A stretch of DNA of 64,000 nt, from NCBI GenBank assembly GCA_965153455.1, contig OZ234502.1, forward strand, positions 7,161,495 to 7,225,494. The letters run 5' to 3'. The position numbers and the translations under genes were made by a program. Below, piece by piece: positions 1 to 11,500 of this stretch (positions within the stretch are counted from its first letter, which is position 1; each line of letters starts with the position of its first letter). The notes under the pieces are model-generated. The model made no database searches. It was not told where the DNA came from and worked only from the letters and a program-made list of their open reading frames with translations. The DNA comes from Sphagnum compactum. Taxonomy: Eukaryota; Bryophyta; Sphagnopsida; Sphagnales.

Positions 1-2880
1 GATCATACACGGTGGCCTCACCGAATTTGAATGAAGCCATGTATAGGACCAAGATCGCTTCAAATGCCTTTTCTAGCATAAATATCGAGTATCAGTATCT
101 CAGCTCGACTGAAGAAACAAAGACTAAGTTAATTTCGATCAAGATCACGACTTTTTAGGACCACGTGCACGGGACTGGACTCAAGGAGCTCGAGAAAAAG
201 GCCCAGTTAGTTTGACTATTCCAACTCGAACTACTCCTTGAAACCATCTGCTCGAACTACGATTTCCGAAAACAGTCAGAAACTCTCTTCAAATGACTGT
301 ACCGCTTTGACAGATATAGAGAACATAAAAGCTCTTATTATTTCATGAGCGAGGAGCTCAGGGGACGTCTCTGCAGTCACCAAACGCTCCACGAAAGGGC
401 CAAAAACATACCTTGTCTTTACTATATTCTTGTTTCAGTTTACAAGTTTCTCTTGATGTCTCAAAAGGTTCAGAATATATATATGATCTCTGCGAAAAAG
501 AAATTCTCATCAACATCTCATGCACTCGGGCCACAAACTTCCACGAAAGGCTGAAACCTAAGCTGATCCCTACAGTACTTTACTCCTGCAACATCATAGG
601 ATTCTGCAACAAAAGGGCTAAAGATCGCTTCAAGATCACATGGCTACTTTTTAGGGAATCCACAAAGATGTCACGAAAAGGCTCAAAAGATAAAATACTT
701 CAAAAATACTACTTCATCTCCTAAAGCTCCATGTGCCGATCAGCTTGGGCCACCGAAGACCCCAAAAAACAAACTAATTTATTCGAAAGTTGCTCCAGTT
801 TAGTACGGAATCTACTTGCTCTTAAATAATTAGACCGATTTCACAAACTGCAGTTTGCAATTAGATCCTCTCTTTGAACAAAGTTCTGATGATGTCGCTA
901 CACGACTCATTGATTAACAGAAAATTCAGGCACCTGCTGCAAACATACGTACCGCTTGCAATAGCTAGGATCCACAACACTTCCACGAGTGAGCAGCCGC
1001 AATTTGTGATCAACTAATGTGACCAACGTGAAGCTTGCTTGACAGACCCGTCCGTCCTGTAGCCAGCCAGCTCTAATTTACAGTTTGCAAGCTCCGATGA
1101 ACTTCTCTTTTCCACGCCCTGCAAGTTGCAGATCTACACTCTCAATGTGATCAGCTTAAAAAAAAATTTCAAAATTGAACGGATGAATAAAAAATATTTT
1201 AAGGCTCTCGATTTGCCCCCGAAAAAATCCCTCTCAAGTGCAGAATATCTCAGATCAAAAGAAACCATTCATTCAGAGTGAAGTTCCTTGCACCCAGATG
1301 AATCATCTCAGGATTATAAATAGGGATCATACAAATTCACTACGGCTGTTGAAAGCCCATTCCACACCCGGGGGCCCGACGGTTGTCCAACAAGGCGACG
1401 CCCGAGGTAAGACCCTCGTGATTCTCCCGTATTGTCGCATGAGAGGGAAGAGTTTGCGGTGCGCGCAATGACTGGGCCCTCACGTGTCTCCCTTTCAGAC
1501 AGCTAGCTTCAGGAAACATGCATTATACTTTCCAGGCGATTATGACGCCGATTGGATATGTGCCACCTTGCACCTAAACATCTGTGGGGGGACGGGGTTG
1601 TGAAATGACTCTGGCCGACTCTGTATGCTGCCTTGTGATGTTCAGGCATCCAGAACCAGCATCTACGTGTGATTGAAAACCATTTTGATAATACTGGCAG
1701 TTGTTTCTGCCCTATCCCCACCTAGTAACCTGCAAGTGATCAATCCCAGTATTTTTGTTTTGGGTTCACTTAGCCAGTTTACACTTAGCCAGTTTAACGG
1801 CAACCGTAGAACATTCTGAATTGGAAATATTGGATGAAGTACAACAGATTCATTAAAAAACTGTTTTGGGCTTTTAAAAAGGTATATATTGCATAGCTTT
1901 GGAAGAGCACAGTACATAAGAAATTATTATTGTTCGCTGTTTCTATTGGTCAATCATAATGATTGGCTTAGATCTTGACATTTAAATTGTCTTTCACTCT
2001 ATTTTATTATTTAGTTTTTTTTGTTTATGGTTGTTTAGGGGAGGACATTAGATATTTTAGATGTGACAAATTTTGAGGCCCAAATTGAGGTTGTGGGTGG
2101 AGATCATCTCATATTGAGGACATTTGGGTCTCTAACTATGTTTACACCAATTTGCACTTGTTTTCCCAATAAAAGGATTTTGAGTTGATGCTACACCAAT
2201 CCATATGTATTTCATGTTTTTTTTTTGAGTCTTTTTGCTGATGAGTTAATGTCGTGTTATCGGTTGATGACATTTGCACCTTGGTTGATGTGATCATTGT
2301 CAGTCATATATGAATAAATTCATCAACATTTGATGAATGCATTTTTTTTAATCATATTTTTTTTGACTTTTTACATCAATGAATAGATGATTTTTAAAAT
2401 TGATGTGCTAACATGGCATGATTCGCAAAGGCCATTGGCGACCCTTTTTTATGTTTCTATGAGTTTTCTATAGACATAAGGTGTCCATAACTTTGCAAAA
2501 AGTGTAAGTCACTTTTATTTTAAGGTGTGTCATTGTTGCAAGTTAGGATTTTTCTAAGCTTATTGCTTTTCAGGTTTCCCTTCCCTTTCCTTTTATAATA
2601 TGTTTCTTGCAAACAGTGAGGGCTTTGGAACATAATTTGTTCCTTTGCCCCTTTGTGTCCCATTTTGGGTCTGCATTTCAGGCTCAGACGTGGGACCTGC
2701 TCTCTTTGTTCTTCCTTTCCCCCCTTTGTTGGATATTTTCTTTAATGGAGCTTGTGAAGGTTTCATCATATGTATTCCAGTGATCTAAGAATTAGACTAG
2801 AATCACACCAAATGTTAGTGCCTAATTAATCTATCATATATCATTATTGAAAAGTTACAACATCCACATCAAATGGTGAT
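1..2880. other. Intergenic, no recognised gene
   Basis: No recognisable protein family in six frames. The first 800 bases reuse related phrases (variants of 'ccacgaaagg', 'gatcgcttcaagatcac', 'ctactttttaggga'), as in an old repeat, but no clear period or termini could be found. A GC-richer patch at 1345-1500 follows a good TATA-like string (listed separately). From 1900 on the sequence is AT-rich and featureless apart from a short tandem pair 'acttagccagttta' near 1768-1798. Confidence 0.5.
1315..1497 (+). promoter_or_regulatory. TATA-like box followed by an intron-like stretch
   Basis: TATAAATAG at 1315-1323 is a near-consensus plant TATA box. About 80 bp downstream a GC-rich stretch ends in CCCGAG|GTAAGA (donor after 1405) and is followed some 90 bp later by TCTCCCTTTCAG (acceptor ending at 1497). 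Together they look like a short first exon plus intron. No open frame of useful length crosses the junction and no product is recognised, so if transcribed this would be non-coding or a 5' leader. This is inference from motif spacing only. Confidence 0.2.
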
Positions 2881-2889
2881 CACACTATT

Positions 2890-3240
2890 TATGAGCAGGG
2901 TGCTGTTGAGATAACAACCAAAGTTGGGTGGTTATCAAAAACAAGAATAGACCCCTAGGTTATCAGGGTGGCTTTTAGGGTTGATAACCATAATTCCCAC
3001 CAATCAAAGAAGAACTCTTGATAAATGATCATGCTTCTCAGATTTTTAAAAAAAGTCAAATAGTGGGCTATTATGAAAACCACAGGGTTCTTTGTGGTTT
3101 TTGAAACAACCTGAACCAGCTGTTCTTTGATTCTGATTTGTTTTCAAATAACCAGAACCAACTGTTCTCTAATTTTTTAAATATTAAAAAACTCAAAACT
3201 GGTGGTTATCAACAAAATCAAATACCCGCCCAACACTGGG
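2890..3240. repeat. Possible decayed inverted-repeat element
   Basis: The two ends resemble each other in inverted orientation (GTTGAGATAACAACCA at the left against GTTGATAACCACCA in the right-end complement), and internal phrases are repeated ('gaaccagctgttct' and 'gaaccaactgttct'). The right-end complement CAGTGTTGGGCGGG looks like a hAT terminus, but no 8-bp target duplication is visible. A decayed MITE is the most likely reading; class uncertain. Confidence 0.25.
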
Positions 3241-3892
3241 AACCAATTAGTTGAATTTAAAGGACCAAAGAACTAAGAAGCATTATGAAATTTGGCCTGG
3301 CTCAAATTTGCTATACCTCCAGCTTTTGTGAATAGCTACTGTACAATCTGCTTTGGACATTACAAAAAAGACCCCAGATGGCTGATTCTGGCAGGATTGT
3401 GGTCACCAAGCTCACCCAGCACTTGGCCATCAGAGCATGGACACAACGAGCCTGGTAGAATTGCCCACCAGGGTCATGTTCCTTGGGATTTATAAGGGGG
3501 GGAACCAAGGTAAATGTCAATAAAAGTCAGGGTAACTCCCTGGAATGCCATCTCATGGCCCATTCACCTGGAGAGTCAGACCGCAAGGAAAACGGAATGG
3601 CCGCCCCCCTCTATTTTCTTAGTCAAAGTGGAATTCTGCAATCCTCTTTACTCAATTTTGGACGCCTACTGATGTTGTGGACAACAATGTGGCAGTTGGT
3701 AGCTGTAAAGTCCAGCTCAATTTTTTGTATATTTTTAGGTCCCTTACCTGCTGGATTTCATAAGGTACAGTACAGCCTGTCACTGGTCCTTCCGAAATCG
3801 GGAAGGTATAGTTTTTGATTTCATCTTTTGGTTTTGTTTTTCATCATCGGTTTTTTACTCCTCTTCAATAAAGATGGCCCCATGTAGCCTGT
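3241..3892. other. Unrecognised higher-GC stretch with short open frames
   Basis: Overlapping frames of 67-111 codons are open on both strands around 3292-3818. Composition is closer to exonic DNA than its AT-rich surroundings, but none of the translations matches a family I recognise and no start context or splice pattern is convincing. It could be part of an old transposon or an untranslated exon. Confidence 0.25.
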
Positions 3893-4232
3893 CAGTGTCG
3901 TCCTTATGCCTTGGGAGATCCATTCCATTGTCATGATATAGCATTGAGGTGTCTCAGGAGATCCACTTCTATGTCTAATGGACTCTCTGGTCCCAAACGG
4001 ACGTAAAATTGTAAACAGTAAACAGATTAGGATAAGGATGTAAAGGAGAAAAAAGCCAGAAAGAAATGGAAAGAAAAATTGAGCTCAGTGCCGTCCTTGT
4101 GTCTTGGGAGAACCATTCCACTGTCATGATATCGCATTGAGGTGTCTCAGGAGATCCACTCCTATCTTTGATTAGGATAGGGACGTAAAGGAGAAAAAGG
4201 CCAGAAAGAAATGGAAAGAAAAATTGAGCTGG
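3893..4232 (+). repeat. Tandem direct duplication, about 190-bp unit
   Basis: Unit one (about 3893-4085) and unit two (about 4086-4232) share, in order, 'gtccttatgccttgggaga' type sequence, 'cattgaggtgtctcaggag', and a block ending in 'aaatggaaagaaaaattgag'. Unit two lacks about 48 bp found in the middle of unit one. Sequence identity is high, so the duplication is fairly recent. No coding content seen. Confidence 0.8.
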
Positions 4233-4341
4233 ATTTCATGCAGGAGAAGGTTTTATAACTGTTACCTTTCAGATTTTCGACCCCTCCTCTTTGCCTACCG
4301 GCCTCAGGACGGTACCTCAAATTTGAGGTATGGGCATGGGT

Positions 4342-4677
4342 GAGGCCATTCCGTAATATGTGCGGATTTGTTCTTGTAGATTCACAAAATTTGGCTTTTT
4401 AGCCACTCTTTTGTGTGAATGTGTGCACAATAGTTTCTAGAGAGGTACTTTGCTTCTTCCAATAGTGCCTTGGACATGTGTCACTAGCTCACCCTAGTGG
4501 GCTCAATCCAGTACCCTGCCCAAGATAATGGGCAAGGGCTTGATCATTCCATAGTACATACAGGTTTGTTTCTTGCTGATTCACAAAATTTGGCTTTCTA
4601 GCCGCTCTTTTTTCTAGATGTGTGCACAGTAGTGTACAGAGAGGTTCTTTGCTTCTTCCAAAAGTGCCTGGGGCATG
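4342..4677 (+). repeat. Second tandem direct duplication, about 199-bp unit
   Basis: 'gattcacaaaatttggcttt' near 4380 recurs near 4579, with the flanking sequence before it ('ccattccgtaatatgtgcgg' against 'ccattccatagtacatacag') and after it ('tttgcttcttcca', 'gtgcct') also shared. The unit is about 199 bp. It lies directly after the 3893-4232 duplication, so this stretch has undergone repeated local slippage or unequal exchange. Confidence 0.75.
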
Positions 4678-6646
4678 CTTTGGACAGTTACCAATCTTTC
4701 AGGGTCCCTTAAGAAAGGCTTGAGCTGACAAGTGGCGCCTCTCCTTGACATTCGTGTAATCTTTGTATAAAGTGAGACAGATTTTCAATGTTTTGGAAGC
4801 TTCATGAATTGAATCTTATCAGTGTTAGCTGGATATTGACAATCTATTGGGTTGTCACCCAGGATCTGGGTCAGATCGTGAGCAACAGCCTAGGTCAGTT
4901 GCAGATAAATGTAGAGCAGATAGGGACCCTTCTCTTCTGCTATCCGCTCTGTAGAGGACCCCATACAAAAACCCTACTAGGCCTAGCCCATACACTAGTT
5001 GGATCTACATTCTCTGTGCACAGTTCATTGCAGTAGGTTATTTCACCCTATTATACCAAGCTTTCAGATGGCAGTGGTTTCAACTATTGCTCTACAAAAT
5101 CTTTTTGAACTTCAAAGGCAATGAAGAAATATTCAAGAATTTGAAGCTCCAAATCATAAATTGTTTTAACAGGCCTAAAACCAAACACTGACCATTCCTT
5201 ACTTCAATACCTTGTATCCCCTCATTTCTTGTCTTCTTTCATTGCTTTTCATGGATATTGGTGGAGGTCTACGATAGCTCTTTGAACTCCACAAGCAATA
5301 GAGGAACATCTGAAAATTTTAAGCTTTCTAATACACTAAGTGTATGGTCATCAGCCCATCTACCCTAGTCCACTTCACAAAGCCTCTGCCCCATGCGATA
5401 TTAGTGAAATATAAGGTCGAACGAACACTTAACCATACCTAATTGTCATTTCATGCTCTAGTGAAGAAAGAAATACATTCTTGCTTATGGAAAGCTGAAA
5501 GCTCGAGCCCTTCCGTTTTGTGTGGTTCATATTTCCTGGTTTTCACCTCGTTGCTCTTATTAGGGTTAGAAATAGCTGCAGAACCTTCTGTAGAAATCAA
5601 GATCTTTAGTGTCTGGAAAAATCCAGAGATTCTTACAAGACCCAAATAGCAGAAAAGCAACCCCCAATGCCAGATGTTACGTCTGCTCACCATAGCACTA
5701 TCCAACAATTTTAACTACTAATGCAAGTGCAAAATGCTGGGCCCTTCTAAAACTCAAATCCAAGGTGAACATAGGTATATGAAAGCTCCACATTGTATTG
5801 GGTTTGACTGTATTCTGTAAACACAAATCCATTGATTCACCTTCTTTAGATATCTTTTGTTGTCTTCCATCCCCCTTCCATTAGTTCACCAACACATCTC
5901 AAGCTTCTAAGTTCTTGCTGGCCCCCCTCCCCAACCAAGTGGTCAAGTTCACATTGGGTGGCGACTTGTGGCTTATAGATGAAAGCCATGTCATACTTTT
6001 GGTAAATAGTAAGGTAAGTAATAAGCCACATGTGCAGAAATCTTCAATTGTGCTACTTTCATCCAAAAAAGTATGGGGAAGATACCCACATTTGAGGGTT
6101 CAAACTCTAGTTCTAGTTATGAGACCCCGAACCAAAGCCCAAACTGATTTTTGTAGTCCATTAATTGGAAATGTGGAGTTTCCTGTAAATCTCAAATCCC
6201 ATAGCAAAATCAACCCTCGTTCCTTGAACCCTAATAGTGTTGACACTTGACACCAAGCCAAGAGTTCCCTAAATTGACTGAAAATTTAGGGTTGTACGAA
6301 GTGAGATAAGTATGTTATAAATGCTACATTTGCCTTTCCCCATACTATAAAAATTACTCAACAACCTTAACACAAAAGTTTTCACAATATTAAAAGTAAA
6401 CAAGGATAAACATGTGTAGCCTGCACCATTACCATGTAACCAAGTACTTTACTTCATCTCATCAACAGTAAAGATTTGCAAATGCCACAAGAACTTAATA
6501 AAGAAACAATAACAGGGGAAACAAAAAGCCTTGAATGTTTGATTTAATGATGAACAAACTAAACGGTGGAACTCCATATATCCAATTGGTCTAAAAAACC
6601 TGGATCCAGGTCAACAATTCCAGTTTTATGTTCACAAGATGACTTA
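4678..6646. other. Intergenic, no recognised gene
   Basis: Contains a diverged direct repeat of about 60 bp (around 5096-5160 and 5274-5336, sharing 'ttgaact', 'gcaat' and 'gaagct/taagct' landmarks). Otherwise only scattered short open frames on both strands with no recognisable motifs. Confidence 0.5.
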
Positions 6647-6978
6647 GGCCCACTTTAGACAAGTGTCCAGGGTCCAATTTCCTAGGAACCAATTTGGACT
6701 CATTTGAGGCAAATTGAATCCTTGAGTTGGACTGTACCTTAGTCCCTAGCCTGATTCTTGGTTCTCCAAATCAGGAGCTCTCCTCTTAGCACTGTTTTTT
6801 GGTCTGAACCAATTTATTTTCCCTCCAAAACAGGTGCCATGTAGGTTTAGCCTCAATTTGCCACTTTTTGGTCTTGGACCCTCGTCTAAAGGCCTTGGGG
6901 CCAATTTAAAGCTTTCAACCAATAAGATTGCTTAAATTCATGGGTCCCTAGACCTTGGGCCCTCATCTAAAGTTGCCC
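6647..6978. mobile_element. PIF/Harbinger (Tourist-like) MITE
   Basis: A 332-bp element with imperfect terminal inverted repeats: GGCCCACTTTAGACAAG at the left and GGGCAACTTTAGATGAG as complement of the right end (13 of 17 identical), followed on both sides by GTCCA/GCCCA-AGGGTC-like sequence. It is flanked on both sides by TTA (6644-6646 and 6979-6981), the 3-bp target duplication typical of PIF/Harbinger elements. No open frame of note, so it is non-autonomous. It lies 165 bp from the hairpin at 7143. Confidence 0.8.
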
Positions 6979-7142
6979 TTACTAGTTGTGAGTGTTGGCA
7001 AGATTATTTGTTATGAGGGTTATGAAATCATAACAATGAATATGGATGGTCCCAAATGTTTAGAACTAGTTTCATATATTTTGATGATGGGCAGACACAT
7101 GGAATTCTTGAAAAGTTTGCGACAACTAAGAAATGAAGTGCT

Positions 7143-7245
7143 AAACAAGAAATAGAGTAATAAAATGCTGGCAATTGCTTCCAAAGACAAGAACAAACCA
7201 AATGAAATTTCATAAAATAGCATTCTATTACTCTATTTCTTGTTT
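7143..7245. repeat. Inverted-repeat hairpin derived from RPN2 exon 19
   Basis: The left arm 7143-7169 and right arm 7219-7245 are inverted copies (26 of 27 bases pair) around a 49-base loop. The left arm with the next nine bases (7143-7178) matches 8917-8952, inside exon 19 of RPN2, at 35 of 36 positions. Both arms share one base that differs from the exon, which suggests a single capture followed by inverted duplication. A plus-strand transcript would carry RPN2-antisense sequence in its left arm. Neither transcription nor processing can be judged from sequence. Confidence 0.75.
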
Positions 7246-8555
7246 TGTGCAAGAAACAATTTGGCATGTTGTGAAGACTTACTCATGATATCAAGCAGCA
7301 CTGAAGATATATAATAACAAAACGGGTCAATAGTATCCCCATTCAAGCTAAACTGCAAGAAGGTTGTGAGGGTAACTTGTCATCTTATTTTGGCTTTGCC
7401 CAACAAAGAAGCCCTAGCCCATAAGCAAAACAAAGATGCCAACATAGATTGGCACTCCTCCACCATGAGTATATCCTTCAAGATTACCACTATTGCGTAG
7501 TTGGGGCACTACCTCTGCTTAAAATACTAATGTGTAACATGTAAGGTTACCAAGCAAAGCTAATGCCTTGACCAATGGCAAGTTGTAACGCTGCTACTGT
7601 CAGTGGTATATGTAGGTAAACAATTTCTTTCCTCCTTAGATTTCTTTTTTCTCTGACAAATATGTTACACATATATCTCTCCTTTCTCTGCCCAAACAAC
7701 TCTTATCTAAACCTGTTTATGAGTAGCTCTTCCAAGTAGGACATTTTTTTTTCTTCTCTACTCATCTCAGGTACAAGACACTTCATGCTTAATAGAAATC
7801 CAGCATTCTCATTGGCAAGGCCATATGTGTCAGGTTTCAAGGGCTGATGTTAATCCTAATGCAGAGATCAAAGAACATCTTTCAATTACTCACTTTTCTA
7901 AGTAAATGTGGAAGAGGGGGAAGGAACGCCTGGTGAATAGAGACATCTCAATGTTAGAGCAAGAATTTAAGGAAAAACATTTCTTCATGAAGTTTTATAT
8001 CAATTTTCCCCTCTTCTCTTCCCTACTCTCTTTCCCTATTCCCTGTGTCTCTCTTTTGGCCAATTCTTATTGATATAGATAGGGAGGCAACACCTCTAAG
8101 CCATTAGTTAAATAGAAATTACACAGTACAAACATATATAGTCTACATGCTTGCTAACATTGCTTCTAAAATCAAGAAAATAGTGGTGAAATCAAAAGGA
8201 GCAACCACATGCAGACTTCAAACTTTACAAAGCCTCCAATGATCCCTAATGACAATCAGGGGTGAAATAAGGTTCACTGTTTGTTTCACCCACAAAGCCC
8301 TAACCTCTTTTGTTAACTGCAAGGAGAGTTTAAGAGCTGAAATTGATCTCAATTGTGGCCATAACTCTAGTGACTACAAAAAAGCCGTATGTAAATACAC
8401 ACATACTGCCACCCAACAACTAAAGCCATAGACATGGGAGTATACGAGTACTCGTGACCTCACTGATTCCTTCATTCCTGTGCAACCAACATGTAGCCAT
8501 TTTGTAGAATCCGAAGGACAGGAAGCTGTGGAGCAGACCCCAGATGCAGAAGCAA
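7246..8555. other. Intergenic / RPN2 downstream region
   Basis: No gene recognised. The RPN2 3' untranslated region and polyadenylation site must lie in the upper part (toward 8555), but I could not fix its end. Short pyrimidine-rich blocks occur at 7990-8055. Confidence 0.4.
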
Positions 8556-11500
8556 CTAAGATGTCTTTTGCTTTGTTGACAAATCAGCCAAGTAAGATAG
8601 AATAGAATGCCCGGGAAGGAGTGTGAGGAGCACCAGAAATCCAAGTACTTTCAGCGTAGTGAACAAGTCCAACTGCAGACAGGAGCCAGTCAGCATAGGA
8701 AATACTGCAACACTGGTCATGAAGTCCAATGACAGTGCACACAGGCCACCATGTCCTACACTGCAAAAGTAGGCTACCAAACCTATACATCAAAAAAATT
8801 TGTGACTTGTCCCAGTTTGAGAGTTTGTGTATAGTCCTAATTACTTTTAGGGACCCAACTGAAAACCAAAGGTGACCGGTTACCAGCGTTGGAGAGGGTA
8901 CACTTACTTTTAGCCAAAACAAGAAGTAGAGTAATAAAATGCTGGCAATTGCACCATGGAAGGAAAATGCTGCAACCCCTAGTAGCCCTGTTGTTGGGAA
9001 GAGCTTGATATTGGCACCCAAGTATCGAAGCTGGTCAGGTAAGCAGACCACAGGATGAGTTGTTTAGTCAATCATCCACATAGATGTTCAGTTGGAAGAA
9101 CAGGATTTTATGTAGAGACATCAAGATATGTTACTCGTTCCTAGGTGTCAATTGTAATGTACACTTACCCCAACAAAAAAGCCAATGAGAGGAAGAAGTG
9201 TGAGGCCAAGAAAGACATTGGAGAGGAGTATTGGAGGCCTCTTCTCAGGCTGTCGGAAGATGTGGGCTATTTCAGGCTTAGGAGCAAACCGAGCATTCAC
9301 TTCCACTGGTACTGTAGGTGGTAGGGCTGTGCCTTCAGGAGCTTCTGGCAAGTCCAAATCTAAGCTTGCCAAAGTCCACACAAAAGAATTTTCCTGTTCA
9401 AAGATGAACTCAATAAGAACTCAGAGCAGCCAATGAACCAGATGAGAAAGTAGAAATTAGTACCATGGAGTTCTGCACTGTGATATATTCATTGTGAATG
9501 ACTAACTTGTGACCATTCACATTTTCAGAAAACCTGCACAGTGAACTCTCTTTGAATACATTGCAGAGGTCCTTTAGATTCAGGTGAATCCATAAGTCAA
9601 CCACCATACACCGGATATGAACTAAAGAAAAAACCACCAGAAATCAGAAGCATCAATAAACTTCTTAAAGCTTATCAAAGATATGTGTAGAAAAATGCAT
9701 ATGCAAACACATGAAAGAAGTGTGTGAGTACCATTGTCTCATCGCCCACAATAAGCACAACACTATATGTTCCAGACAGATACTGCAGCTTCTCAACAAG
9801 CCCCAGGAAGTCCTGCAGCAATTGCACAACATAACTTCATTATATGTCCCAAAATGCAGGGGCCGTCACATACATCCTTGGGTGCATACCAGGTCAGCTG
9901 GACACAATTTAGAGACTGAAATCTCCAGGTTCTGCAACTATGATACAGATTGTGCCACTGGTAACCAGATGTGGCCTCATAACTACAAAGCTTGCGCTAC
10001 TATCCAGCTGACACATTGACAAATAAGCTTATAATATCCCAGTAACCTAACTCTGAACTCAACTTCCCAATTTTGGAGGTTTTACAAGAGGTGCAACACA
10101 TACCAGAGTGAGTTCGAAGCCCTTTCCAGAAGATTTGACAAGATAAAGATGCTCCACATGGGTCTCATGCACTAGTTTCAAGAAGACCTGCCCACAACAA
10201 ACATAAGTTTCCTCCACAAACAATTACATGCTCAGGCAATAATACACCATGAAAAATTGGTACAACTGAAAGCTCTTGAAAGAAAAGCCAAAATTCTCCA
10301 AATAGAGAAAAACCTGTTGTGGTTTGAAAGAGCTCCCTGAAGGAGATGTAAGCTCAAATGACAGACGTAGCTTCTGTAGATGATTTGCAGACAACAAAGT
10401 TTTCTCCTGCTTTTCAAAGTCTAACCTGCACTTCTCACAAGCCAAAATGTCACAAAAAAGGAACCAGATGGAGGATTTCTGTGTGTTCATCACTTATTAC
10501 TCATGGAATGTATCCGATGGACTTGATAATTAGTGTGTCAAATAAGAAGCTTCTTATATTCCTACAAAAGTCCATGCATTCCATTGATGGTTCACAGATT
10601 ACACTACAAATGGCTATATCTGCAACATAAATGAGCTATTTGATGTTGTTTTCCTCTGACTGCAGAAATGAAAGCAGCTCTTCATGTCACCACCATTCCA
10701 ATGGCTGATGCATACAGGCCAATGGTTTTTAAGTGTGCATATACTTGGTTGAGCACAAGTCTCCACAACCATCACAGAAGTTTGATTCTTCACCATAACA
10801 CAATGATCCAGCAATTTCTTGACATGGAAAGAAGCCCTACAGTAGAAAGACATATGTTTGTGACTCACACAGCTGAAAAGTCAGGAATGCCAGAATCACT
10901 GTCAAGAACAGCTAGCTGGACATTGGAAACAGTGATGGCTGCAACAACAGTGACACTAGATGTGACAAGGCCACCAGATGTGTAACTTGAATGCTCCTTT
11001 GGCTTCACCTGCACAATCCGCTTATTCAAACTTTTACTGTGTTACACAAATTCTCCATCCACTATCACAAACAGATTACCAGAACTTTGTCCATTACTGG
11101 GAAGAAAATTGGCTCCTCAGGGAACAATGCCCCTCTTCAAAATCATCTGATAAGCAGAACAGGACCAGAGAACCACAAAGACAACCTCTATCATCATCCT
11201 TGAAATGGACGAAATCTTTCCACTTCCTGTTTGTGATATAACATACCTCCAGTCTCAACTTGTACTTGCCCAAACCGCTTATGGCTGACAAAAAATCAAA
11301 GCCATACTTTCCACTATCCTCAATGTAATTAAAGTTCTGAATCCAAACCCACATAAAAGGAGAATCTGTGAGGAAAACATCCTAGATAACTCAGAATCCA
11401 AGTGCTTCCAAGACAACTTAACAATTAGATGTGGCAACAACCACAGATTCTCAATATTTCTAAGTCAAAAAGGGGAATGCATGTGATAAATGTGAGGAGA

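Noticed and set aside
1238-1721. Protein-coding gene downstream of the TATA-like string at 1315
   Set aside because: No frame with an ATG stays open across the proposed intron, and no product is recognised.
2896-3238. hAT element with CAGGG/CAGTG ends
   Set aside because: Terminal similarity is weak beyond a few bases and the 8-bp flanks do not match; kept only as a possible decayed repeat.
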